Part shown: piece after piece, positions 12,501-25,400 of the stretch
Layout: the number at the start of each line of letters is the position of its first letter
Position numbering within the stretch: position 1 is the first letter of the stretch
Source of the DNA: Dirofilaria immitis
Lineage: Eukaryota; Nematoda; Chromadorea; Rhabditida; Onchocercidae
Direction of reading: 5' to 3'
Assembly (NCBI GenBank): GCA_024305405.1
Contig: JAKNDB010000105.1
Location: forward strand, 2,170,001-2,234,000
DNA length: 64,000 nucleotides
The notes under the pieces: generated by a model
Databases searched by the model: none
What the model was told of the DNA's origin: nothing
The model's input: only the letters and a program-made list of their open reading frames with translations
Translations under genes and position numbers: made by a program

Positions 12501-15500
12501 TTTTGTTATTTTCGAATTCATCTTAAATTAAATATATGGAAGATTGATTTTTATTGAAATCACTCCATGGCTCAGTCAAGAGTCATTGTTCCATTAACAA
12601 CCTATAATATTACTCATAATGCAGACAGAAAGGCTGAAATAAGAATTTTAATTTGCATAGAATGGCAGAAATTACTGGATTAACAATGAAGCCCGCTTCT
12701 CTTCAAACTTTATTGTTAAAAAGTAGAAACTAAGTCTTAATTTCAAGATTTTTGGAAGAAAAATACATTGATCAAAAGGAAGATAGGATAGAAATTGAAA
12801 TCAAGAAAACTTCATCAGCAGTGCGATCGATATTTGACCAATTAATATTTCTCACAAGCATTTACTTTTTCTCAACCCTTCTACTTCTGAAAGTTTTTGC
12901 CGCTGAAATGCAAAGAGGAGCGAAAAGCCTCACTCTTTTTGAGAAATTGCAGAAATTCCAGGATTGTTTGTTAAGGTCGTACTTTGTTTTGTGCATTCAA
13001 ACTAATGTTATTGGTGAGCAAATCAATAGAAATATTAATGTTAATCAGATGGCGTAAATTGATTAAAACAAAAATGATACTAAAGTATCATTTATAGATG
13101 TTTAATTATTACCCAATAGACCAACGTTCTTGATTGATATGTACAAAATTTATTCTTATATTAAACTGAAAAATTCCCATTCTCGATTTTCAACGTTTTC
13201 CATTCTAATTTGTTTTAAATCTTTTAGCTTCTTTGTCTAAATTTTTGAATATTATAATAGCATTCCAAAAGGTTTTCATTTAAAAAAAAATCAAATTTAA
13301 TTTTGATGCTTCAATAGAAAAAATGCAACATTTAGGCACTTTATACAGCGGTTGGCTACTTCATGCCCTATCAAACTTTTTGACGAAGATTTTGTTTCTC
13401 AGATTGATCATGTATTCGACAATGCATAATTTTAAAAATCTTAAATTCTTACATTCAATTACTACATAATAATTTCGGGTTTTCAGCGACATATAAAAAT
13501 TTTATTGGGCAATCTTGTTGAAATTTAGAGTAACGCTTCATATCTCTCTTTAAAATTAGGTTAAGAGAATAGATATCAAGAAATGAAAGCTCCATGATTC
13601 CAAAAAATTGTTAAATTAATTAAAGTTTTTTTATATTTTGAAGCAAAAAATTTATATGTCATATCGTAAGTTAGAACATAAATCATGTTGGTCGAGAAAT
13701 GAGAACATGTAGGAAGAAATATGAATTTTGGACATTGAAAAGTTTTAAATCTGTTTTCAATATATTTAAATGCAATTATTCTACACAGGAATCTGAAAAT
13801 AATGATTGCTGAGAATGAAATACATATATATTATATTCTACGGATAAAAAACTTACAAAAAAATACAAGTTTTAGTTGAAATTTAAATAAAATTAGAAAA
13901 AAACATGCAGTCAAGCTAAAATAATAAATAAAATTGATAAACAAAGGAAACAGATGGCTTAATAAGTTTCTCAGCACCCAATTCTTACCGAAAAAATGCG
14001 TTACATATTATAATAATTTCAGTATTGAAAATTCTATCGTTGAATGAGGGCTTGCTAAGCTTGCAAGATTTATAGCATATCTAAATTATGCTAATTTTTT
14101 ATATATTTAAATCTTGTATTTTAATATTACATAGTTTTCATATAATATTCATTTGAAGTATAAAGTATTATATAAGTAATATGCAAAAGCATAGATTTTG
14201 TCGGCTGGTACGAATGAAAGTTTATATTATTTTAATTTTGCTAAGAATAGAAAGTGAAGCTTAAGCAGTCTTTTTTAACTTTCTCATTCTTGGACATCTT
14301 TGAAATAGTACACTAATCATACTTGAGTGTTATTTGGATATTCCCTTACTTAAATTCTATCATTAAAAATTCTTAATGGTCTTTGTAAAAGGAACAAATA
14401 ATGATTGGACCTGAAATTTTGTAGAGCACCTCGCTTCCATGTTGTTAGGAGCACTTAAGAGAGGATCATACAAGATGAAAAATTTTTATTTTTGAAAATG
14501 TACTATTTTAATTCATCGATAAAAATTCTGCTTTATCGATATCATCTTTATTTTTATTATGCGCAAAAGTCGATCGTCAGCCCTTATTTTGCTGTCGTAT
14601 TTTCAAACAGATACTGTGATGAGATGATACATCCCTGTATTTTCAAAATTTTATTGCAGACATCAATGAATCTTCAATTCAACCATTCTGTAAACTAATT
14701 ATTTAGGCGGACTTGGACTTCATTTCTTGAAATAATTAGTTGTATAACTGGTGACTATTTTAACAATTAAATATTTCATTTACCCAAGTGGTGATAATTC
14801 ATCAAATGCTTATCAAGCTTACTACTCTTCAGATATTATTACTCTTCAGAATAATAAGTAGCTGCCTTGCACAGACACTGTTTTCAATTAAGGAAACAGT
14901 ATAAGCTTTTCGACACTATATTTGCGATACATTCTCATAAAGTCTGTCAACAACACCAAGCAATACTTTATTATGAAGTTCTTCAAAAAAGCATTGATTG
15001 CACTCTTGCATCTATTCATCTAAAAATGAAGATAAGAGATAAAATTACAAGTTCTAAATGACATATTAATATCCACTTAATTGATAAAATAAATCCAAAA
15101 AAAAAAATCTGTTGAAATTTCGAGATTTTAAAAGACTGATACAAATTACTCTATATGGACAGGTTATATTTTCATGAAACAAAATGGAATAGGACTAAGC
15201 AGATCGTAACAAAAGTTTAAATTCGAGACACAAATATAATAACTTGCGTCGATATATGTTATGGAAGTTCGTTGTGCTTTTGATCATTAAATTCATTTCT
15301 TTCAGTTTTCTAACCACTTATTACTAAAGATTTTTACTAGTAACATATATGATTGACCTAAGTAATACAAGGACCAAATTAGGCATGTTTTAGTAATATA
15401 TTTCGTGTTATAAAAAGATAATAGAAATCATAACTGTTTGTCTAGCAAAAACCAATATACAAATAGCAAAATAATCGTCATTCGAGTCAAAACGTCAGCA

Positions 15501-18500
15501 GATCAAACACATAATTTTCCGCAGCATTTTTTAAATTTTATCTATATTTTTTAAAAAAATTCCCACGAAATCTACCCAGCAGTTTATTCTCACAAGATAG
15601 CATTAGAATATTTTCAGAGATTTTAAATTAAAGAAATAGTAAAACTTGCCTATGTTTCACACAAAACCACAATCGGGATTAGTCATTCAATATTAGGTTA
15701 TTCAAAGGATATATTTATTCCTTATGCAAAGATTCTCACATCTAAATAGCTAATCTGTAAAGAACTCTCTCATTCACAAATCTCACATACCGTAGTCAGA
15801 AAGCTTTCAAATCTCATACAGTTGTGAGACTGTTGCTTCTGACAATAATTCTCATGCAATTTCCTCTTGGCTAGAAAAATTAATTCCATCACTTTATTGC
15901 AAAGCCAACTCACGTATGCGCAATATATATACTCTTGAGATCCATTCTAGGAATCTTTTTTCAAAATTCGTCTTCCTTGCCGTAATTCAGTTAACCAATT
16001 TCATTTTATTCTATATATCACATAACCAAATTTCACTTTATTGTATTGTTCGATAATCCAACTACTGAATAAATATTTTCGTTCGATTTCTCACGACAAC
16101 TAATAACAAGACAAATATTTACTACAGGCATAGAATAAGCACTTCTTCATAAAAATTCATAAAGAAAAATTTTAAAAATTATTTTAAAATATCGAAAAAA
16201 TAAAATATTTGTTTGATTTGTTCTGAAATGCAATTCAAAAGGCGCAAGGAAACTAAAATTACCCTCATTTTAAATAGCTGACTATATTCATTATACACGG
16301 AAATGATATTATTTTTATCGACATTCTCTATCTAATTGTGACAAAATTTGAAGTGGGTGATTTCTTCTCAGTCCCTACAGATTTCTTCAATTTCATGTTT
16401 CATGTACTTAGAAATGAACTTCAAACTTGGGCAATTAAATTTTTATTACAATAATTTCTATAACACGTCAACGAGAGCAATAATTACAATATTAATTATA
16501 CAATAAGGCAATTCTAATAACAGTAACGCGACTCGAGAAAAGGAAGCGACCTAAGGATGCCAGACATATCATTCAATTGATTTCGTGGAGCACATCTTGC
16601 CAAATTAATGTTGTTGATTAGGATCCTTCGCGCTGTTGGTCAATACTGAGGTCACCAGAGAAGATTTGAAGCACATAAATATGTTAAATAATATGATTTA
16701 CAACATCTTGACCTATATTTTAATTCATCTTTAACAAATCCCTCACGAATATATATTTTTTATCAAAGGAACTTCGCGATTTCAGCGACAACTCCTGCTT
16801 TTCATCATCAGTAATAATAATGGAAGTAAAATAATGATAATGATTGAACAGAAGCAAGATTACTTCTGAAATAATCTGGGAATTAATTTTTATTTTACTG
16901 ATAGATTGTAGCACCGTGATAATTTGCAGGATTGTGATTTGTAATATTTCGAAATATTCTTCCACATCCTTGAACATGGGGCCGAATTGAAGTAAATTTA
17001 AAAATCTATTGCATTTAATTAGAGTTTTTCGCAGATGGATGGGAAAATGCAATAAAAAAGGGAAGTTCTTTTTCGTGAAAATTTATCACTATATAACAAT
17101 TACCAGTCAAATTCTAATATTATCTTTAACTCTATCAGTTAAATAAAAAAATTCCCAGATTTCTCAAAAAAACACAATGCAGTTACTGAGAAATAATTTT
17201 TAATTTTATTTTCAATTCTTGTCATATATAAATAATGTGTACACTATAATAATATTTGTCGTGAAAACACTTTGTTTATTTCTTTTAAATCTAGTAAATA
17301 AAAGAAAAAAGAATAAAAAACAATGTAAGAGACTTGTATTCCGGACAATCTTATAAACCACAAAATGAGACATTATTGATTTTTTTATGAAATACTCTTT
17401 TTATCAGCTACTATAAAAATTAGCAAAATGCGTAAAAGCAAAAGTAAAATGATAAAACAATTTTAATCAATGCGTAAAATGAAAAAATTCAATAATAATT
17501 GATGCTTAAAATGAAAAAATCAACAGCTAAAACTGGGAAAAGCTTCATTTGTTTGTATGAGATATTCAGGCAACAGAATTAAATTTATCCATGCATAAAA
17601 GCCAAGCCAAATGAAGATGAAGAAAGTATATTCTGCTGGAAATCTGAATATCGAGTTGAATCAAATATCAACGGCAAAATAGCACTACTTATGGCAAGTT
17701 CATTAGGAAATTCAATCGTTCAACTAGGTTTTTTACATAAATTTAAAGCCTTCATGAATTAAAGAGTAAATAATTTTTTATGGTTCGATATCTGCTCTTA
17801 CATAGATCTTAATAAAGAACAATATAACATAATGATGTTCTGGGTCCACTCACGTTTCAATGGGTTTTTGCCTAAGTTTTATAATATCCGGAGTCCTTTT
17901 GTATGCATGATGATGAAGATGAAAGAGGATCAACTGAAGAAAAAGTAGAGGACTAAAATAAATCAACTATGCATTTCATGAAGTAAATAAATTATGAAAT
18001 GATAACATGAAAAACGTTAAAATGTTTTTGTTTACGTGTGATTGTGTTAAAATTATTTCAGCAAGGAAACGTTAGTGTTCACACCTGATAATCGGAATGT
18101 TTCTAAAGGTAATAAATTTTCCAAAATTTGACACCCACGTCTATAATTCACCTAAAAGAATTCTTCACCTGAATTGGATATTTCATTCTTGTTAAATATG
18201 AACAATTTTAAACGAATAGGTTGCTAACTATCAAAGTCATATAGCGACAACATATTTAAAAAATTTTAGAAATCCGCGTGTAAAGTTTAATAAAATAAAA
18301 AAAAGTAGTAATGGAAATCAATCTCTGACAGTTTCCAACTTAAATGTCTTAAGTTTTACCATTTTCATGGTATGCGATATATACGTAGCTTCTTCATACA
18401 GTTCAATAAAATACTCGATGATTCGGATTAACTCTGGTTGCAATAAGAGTAAGCTAGCAAAATTTTAAGACATCGAGATTTGTGGTACGCCTAAAAACTA

Positions 18501-20100
18501 CTGACTATATGTTACAGCAAAATATCATTACCTGAAATTTGTGCACATCAATTATATTTCCCATTAAATTACCTGAATATCAGCAAGAAAATGCAATGTA
18601 TTTTTATTAAACTTTTAAAATCATTGCTTTAATACATTTCAATAATATATTCGGTCCATATATGTTATCACTCCAAGAAAATTTCGACTTCAGTTGTTTT
18701 CGCAGGATAACAGAAATATGAACAGTTTGATATTTGAATCATTGACTTCTGGTAAAAATTCTTTTTGATAGTATACGCTGATCAATTCGTTCCAAATAAA
18801 TTTCATTCCTTACATTCTATATTCTTGAATTTGAACTTGACCTTTCTGTATAGTTTCCAAATGAATCCTTACCATGAGTTTCAATTAAATCCGGCTCAGA
18901 TTATATGTCAAACATAAATTGATTCAAGGACCTTGTATTTCATATTTGCAATCTTCAATTTCACAAATTAGTCAAGAAAATGATATTTATTGATCTTTTG
19001 AATAATTTTACTTTCTCTTCGGCTACAGCATTCTAAAGAATGAAACAATTTTTCAAAATTTCTCTCCCACAAACTAATTACTTTTACTTCTTGTCATTCA
19101 ACAAATCTAATTTGAATCCATTCAGTAACAAATCCTGGTTAAAGATATTATTCATAGAATCGGATAAAAACATGAACAAGTCTTTTTATGTTTTTTGAGT
19201 GCGTAGAAGTATAGAAAGCCAAAATCCCTTTTTTAGCTGACCAATAAAGAAACCACGTGAATGTTGTTGTATTTTGAAATATTTCGTATTTATTATTACG
19301 ATAGCAATCGAACCAATACTATGCCAAAGTTATGTAAGAATTTATATGGATTTTTCAAAAGTGCCTTTATTTTGAGTGGATAAAAATACGACTAGTATCG
19401 AGAATGTTAAAAAGAATAATAAGAAACACAATTTCTTTCTATTTCAAATTAATTAGAATTAGTTGTATCTTAAAAATTTTCTTATAAATGTTAAAGCCAA
19501 TCAATCTGGAATAATGCGAGGTAAGTTTTTAGTACATGGATGCGAAAAGTGCTAAAACTATCTGAAAATCCAATGAAAGACAAGTCTCTAATAAGCTACA
19601 TCAAAATATAAAATGTAAAAAACATCTCAAAAACCTGAATAAGTTAGAGTTGAATAAGTTATCTGGAAAATAAGTGAACGGGAAATGAATGATTCTATCA
19701 GGAATAGATACTGCGATCTAACAGTATCATTTAATAAGATCACAACTCCTAGATTCATAATCCAGCAAGTTGCATTTCCTTAAGATAGTGATTAAATTTT
19801 TGAGTTGTATCTCATTTATCCTATTTGGTTAGAAAACACTGTAATAGTTGAAGGCAAGCATCAGGAATATTAAGTTTTCTACTTCTAAAAATCCAATTTT
19901 ATAGCAAGCAAAGACTTATATGAACTGCTGCTTTTTTCCAGTACATATCAAAATGAATCCTGCATATATCTTTCATGGTATGATCCGTAAATCGAATGCT
20001 TCACATGGAAAAATTTCATTCTTCTACCTGAATTAATTAATGCAATGTAATTTTGGTGCTGTTGAAAAAACCGAAATAATTTTAGCATAAATGTATTCAA
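9576..20100. other. Gene-poor A+T-rich region
   Basis: About 10 kb with no exon I can defend on either strand. It may contain the promoter of the small membrane protein gene at its left edge. Isolated open stretches of about 100 codons occur at 12752-13057 (+) and 16720-17052 (-); both lack recognisable domains and have the composition expected of random A+T-rich sequence. No tRNA, rRNA, satellite array or intact transposon was seen. Confidence 0.5.
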
Positions 20101-20104
20101 ATAA

Positions 20105-20392
20105 TCAAAGTGTTGTTCGTTCCATTTTTCATTAATTCTTTCAGTAGTTTTTGCTCAAGGTTCTCATTTTCATAATCAAGGGCGGAAGTTCCTCATCCAA
20201 TATTAAAATCTAAGGATTTTTGAGTATTGCTCTTGCTATTATAATATGTTGTTTTTATCCTTCAGGAGACTTAATCTTCCTTCCCGTAGAAATGTGTTGA
20301 ATTCACTGGGGTAACTTAGCAATAAATTCTATCCCATAAGCGCCGATGGCTGCTTGATTCACTTCCTTATGTTCAGCACCTGCTTTTTTCCT
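20105..20392 (-). pseudogene. Decayed ABC-transporter ATPase fragment, bacterial-like
   Basis: Read on the minus strand, the region matches the second half of an ABC nucleotide-binding domain. It begins with a helical-domain segment (EVNQAAIGAYGIEFIAKLPQ). A corrupted signature region follows, where the expected LSGGQ-KQR reads SPEG-stop-KQH. Then come IIIARAILKNP, the Walker B ILILDE and, after a one-base frame change, the D-loop segment TSALDYENE followed by KLLKELMK. There are three in-frame stops (after KLPQ, in the signature, and after ILKNP) plus the frameshift, so it cannot be functional. Walker A and the membrane domain are not seen. No intron is visible. The half-transporter type is common in alpha-proteobacteria including Wolbachia, but decay of a nematode ABCB half-transporter is not excluded. 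Confidence 0.75.
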
Positions 20393-20399
20393 TCTTTTT

Positions 20400-22460
20400 T
20401 TTTTTTTTTAAATCATCAATTATAAAAACATAAATGAATGCTACCATACCTAATTCCCCTTTTTTCTCTGACAGCATTATTTTCTATAAAAAGAAGCGAT
20501 AAAAAATGAATTCCTATGAATACAAATGAATGTTATAATGATTTTTGATGAATTATTCTCAACTTTGTCTTCGATTTTCAAGCTTATATGCAATGTTGGA
20601 AATTCAGTAAAAACTCCTATCGTAAAAGGAGTTCGTCTATTCAATTCTTGTGTAAAAACGACCAAACTTCTTCGGAAACTCGACAATCATACGTTTAATC
20701 AACCAAGTTCTATGGCCTACCTTTTTGATATTACTACAGATTTTGCGATAGGGTCACTCGCTACAAATCCGGATTACTCGATTTCTGAAATTGACTCACT
20801 GCGTTATCCTTTTGGCAATCAATAAGAGCTTTCACCCAAATTATTTGTTTGTGGCGAACAAAAAAATATCTGTTATAACAAGTGTCAAAATTACAATTTA
20901 CCAGTTTGTCAAAGTTGATTTTGGATGGAAACATGTTGCCACTTCTGTACATGATATTAGCGAGATAAATTTTATTTTCAGCGTATAAAGTTTCTTGGAA
21001 TCCAAGTCCAGTAATTAGGAATACTTACCTTGTTCATCTCATAAAATTCGAAAAAATGATTACGTAACTCAATAAAATAATTTTGGCTATTGCCACACGA
21101 CTGATTGATTTCCGGGTCTTTAGAGAAAAAGTTGAATGTTACTTTTAATTTTTATATTTCTATGCAGAACCAAGCAAAAATGACTAGGTTGGCCTAAACA
21201 GGGTGACGCTACGTCGATCATATCTATTCCACCAACGAATTTTCAGCTCTTTATCGATTGACTTCCCGTTACTAAATGTTTTAGAATTCTTATCGTTCAT
21301 ATATCTTATAAAAGCCGTAACAAAAGCATGATGAAGCTGATTGCAAACAATCCCAAAATCTCATTCATGAAATCTACCTGTTGAAATGTATGAATTTAAG
21401 ATACAACACTGAAGAAATGAACTAGCATAAGCTACGCAGTACTTTATAGTTGTCACGCATACAAAGGTACACTTTGGTAATTACAGTAGGTATCAGGATT
21501 GAATGAAAGAGAATTGTTATTTGAAATCCGGTACAGTGGCATAAGATCCGTTGGGATGTAACGGATATTGCACATAGAAATAAGCACATTAGTATATACA
21601 CACGTTTACCAATTTTATCCTGTTTTAATAACCATAGCATAGTTAGCCAAGGGTATCGGCGAAAACCAAAGACGTAATTAGTTATACATAGACAGAAATG
21701 TTAAAAAGGTCAAACGGCGATGCTGCAAGTATTGTAAACAAAGAAAAAAATCATGTTATACAGGATACATTAAAATTTAAGTAGCGTAACAAAGCTACAA
21801 GAGGTCAACAAGTTGAGGGGATAAAGATGTTTACTGCCAAAGTACTGGATGCAGTGGTCAACAAATCAAGGTCAACCAATCAAGAGGCGGCGACATGTCG
21901 GAGGAAACATAGAAAGAAGAAGCTCCGAAGGATTTAAAGGGAAAGATTTCGGAGCTGAAGTTAATTAACTGAAAAGTTCGACGAAACTTAAGTTCAGTGC
22001 GACAATCACAGTTTAATAGCGCAAACAACACTAGTGGTAGAGTGAAAGTAGAACGACAAAACTAGAAGGACTATATGACGCTGCAACTATTGAGTGCAAC
22101 ATTGTGTTGTACTATTGTATAAACCCAAACAAAACTTACTGTTGATCTAGCCGAGTTTGTTGACCGGTGATACTTTAAAATGATGAGTCTCAAGTTAGCA
22201 ACCTCCAATCAACAATAGATGAAGAGGATTCTCTCCTCCACTTCCGAAGAAAAGAGAAAGAAAGAATTAGGACAAATTTTTTCTCAACAAAACAGTAGTT
22301 CATTCAACGTTCCTCTTCAATTTCGATCGGATGCTTGGCTTGCTGTCAGCATCCTACTTCTGCTGAATTCAATTTGGCAATTCAATAGGAGTTCTCCCAT
22401 ATTGAATTTTTTTAGCAACTGCATGTACAACAGTTTTCAATTTTCGATTTTATTAATTGA
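20400..22460. other. Intergenic, no gene recognised
   Basis: It holds a poly-T tract at about 20396-20410 next to the ABC relic and a plus-strand open stretch of 99 codons at 20526-20825 with no recognised domain. About 21660-22190 is slightly richer in G+C than its surroundings, but every frame contains stops. The right end probably holds the 3' UTR of the LRPPRC-like gene. Confidence 0.4.
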
Positions 22461-25400
22461 TTATTCTCTATACTGTCTCAAGTAATACTGCATATCAGTT
22501 GGAATCGAAAAATTATTACATTTGTAGAAATGGCCAAGTTTTAATATCACTACTCTGAAGTTATTCAAATTCTTTTCTGTAATTATTCGTTCCCATATTT
22601 TCAATAAGCCGATCAAATTGTTGGCTTTACCTGAAAACAGTATACGAAGAGTTTAAGGAAATTTAAAACGGAATATAAAGAATTTTATGTGAAAAAGAAA
22701 AGATACCATGAATCTCAATCAGACTTCCATATATTCGAGCTCGTGATTTATCAGTCAGCTTGAATAATTCATATGTATTCACCAATGATTCCAAAACGAC
22801 GGGCTAAAAAGTGGAGTAGAACTTCAACATGAAATTTGATATTATTTATGAATATCCGAAAATATTCAATTTAGATTTCTTTAACTTCCACTTCTCTTCC
22901 CTTGTTCAAAATTGATTCTCGAATACTTGTTTTACTATTTTTTCTTTCACTCCCCTGATCAAAAATAAAGAAAAGTTTGTAATTAAATAGGAAAAAAATG
23001 AGAAAACGGTTTTAAGGATTTATACTGCTTAAACAGAATTTATGATAAAATACATGATAGACGTTTGTTTTACTGACTTCTTTACATTTGCACGCTAGAT
23101 TGCATATAAATTCGACATCTTCCGTTGATATGCTGTAGTTTTGTTTCTGAAAAGCAGTTGAACGATCGATAAAATGAAGTCACAGAATCAAACTACTTTG
23201 TTTATACAAAAACTAAAAGAATCTATAAAGGTCAACTTAGACTAAAAATAAATGATTGGATAATAAAAATGAAACTTGAGAAAGTACCCTTAGGAAGTCC
23301 ACAAACTGTATATGAAATTCTTCAATGAGAAATACACAACCCAAGATACAGATTTGTTGCAGACGACTTTCTGTACTTCTGTTGATGATTTCTACTGCTT
23401 AAACAGAATTTATGATAAAATAGAGGATATATATATTCGATTAAAATCCATATTGATAATGTTCGCGTCATTAGATAGTTCCAATATAATAAGAAATATA
23501 AGCTTAGCACATATTAAAATAAGAAATCTAAAAGCATAAAAAAAAAAACAAGATTGAGAAAAATTTGTAGAAGACAGAGAAAATGTAACCTTTCTGGAAG
23601 AATTCATCATTTTTTTGAAAGCTGCTCGCAAAACAAAAAAAGCCGTACCCGATAATGAGCCATGTTTTCCATAGTTGGAAAAATAATCAAATTCCTCCAC
23701 AGCTTGCTTTATTTGATTTCTGCAGTATTTCCACGCTTTCACTCAAAATTTTATTATTGAAGAAATAAGTTACCACAATGGTTGAAGAAAAAATGAGCCT
23801 TTTCTCGAGAATTTAAATTTAAAAATCGCAAAATGGAGAATGAGGAACGCTTTTTCGAAAGAGGTGCTGAAGAAAATTGCATAAATACATAAATTTATGA
23901 AAGATATTATAAGAAAGGATAATAAAAGATTGAAAAATGTAACATATGAGATGGAGGACATAAGATGGTTATCTTGTTAGTAATATTTAAGCGTAATTTA
24001 AGTTGAGAGAGACTTAGTTCTTTTGTATTTCTCGATCCGAGTGCTATTTTTGCCCTATTTTTTATTTTTATTTTCCCTGATTAAAAATATTGAAAAACAA
24101 GGCGATCAAAATATGATCAAAAAAATATCAAAACATGATGACAGTTCTAATTCTACATATAAAAATGCTGATAGAACAAGACATTTCACAATTTTCCGAA
24201 AGCATCCCGAAACTGCACTGATAGAACAGTTAAGCAGGTTGAATAACGAAGAGCATAAAAAAATAGTGGAGCTGCAAAAAAGTGAAAAATCAAATATGGC
24301 GAATTGCTGAAAAAGGCTTTACCCACGAAGATCCAGAAAAAAAGAGCAAATATGCAAAAAAAGAAATCAATAGAGTTAATAAAAAGGAAAATTTCGGTTG
24401 TGAAATAAAATTATTGAAGACTAGGAGATATCCAATAAGAAATTAAGTGGAAACGAGAAAGAAAAACGGTTAATGATTCATCAAAACATGAAAATCACAA
24501 CTGAAGAACTCAGAAATCATGAGAGGACTAGTTATAGACATTATATGCGTGCATTGCCGCTTATTACCGAGTATTTCGGAGTGTTTGCGGAGGATCCGGG
24601 AATTCGCTGAGGGAGCAAAGATGAATCCAAGGCTCTGATCCTGCTTATCACTTTTGTCCTGAGGGTTCAGTTTGTGCAATCCTAGCATATATATATATTT
24701 AAGCAATCATCTACATTTGACATTACATCATCAGATCATCAATAAAAGCTATGTAACTCCTCCAACATCAAGAACAAAACTTACTTCTTGAGTAAATCTT
24801 GTATGAATATTTTCAAAACACTATCCTTCACTTTGCAAAACTTTAAATCAATAAGACGACAATAGAACTGGCGAGCTATTTTATATGCATCTCCATCCAT
24901 ATTATCAAAAATTCGACATATGGCTCCTTTTACCTGTTCATCCATCACTGAAGCTTCTCCTGCTAAACTACAAAATTGCTATAGTAATTCGGAAAATTAT
25001 CAAAAAGAAAAAATGAAAAATCCCATACATAGAAAACAAACCAAATCGCAATTCCGCACTCTGAGCCATATAATGCTTTTCCAGAATTTTTTTGCCTTCT
25101 TCCCATCCCAGATGAGTTACTGCAATTGATGCCATTTTGACAGCCATATAGTCAGGCAGTTTTGTTTTCGTTGTGCTAAAACAATTGTCAATAAAGTGGT
25201 TATACAAAAAAAGAAAATTAATAAAAACTTTTCGTTTTTACTTACAGATTAAAAATTAAAAACGAAAACTTACAGATTATTAAAATGTTTTATAGCTCCT
25301 TGCGTTTCAGCTACGTTAAATGATTGACTGCCTTTAACAATATCATTGAATGTATTCTTTATTATAGGCTGAAAGAGACCAAAAATTTATTATTCTGAAA

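Noticed and set aside
12752..13057. 101-codon plus-strand frame
   Set aside because: No domain, no splice context and composition typical of chance open frames in A+T-rich DNA.
16720..17052. 110-codon minus-strand frame
   Set aside because: Ile/Leu/Lys-rich without recognisable motif or neighbouring exon; could be chance.
20396..20410. Poly-T tract as the tail of a reverse-transcribed insertion of the ABC fragment
   Set aside because: The tract lies at the upstream end of the minus-strand fragment, not where a poly-A tail would sit, and similar runs occur elsewhere (about 62831-62844).
20526..20825. 99-codon plus-strand frame beside the ABC relic
   Set aside because: No recognisable domain, partner exon or bacterial-like feature; insufficient to call a gene.
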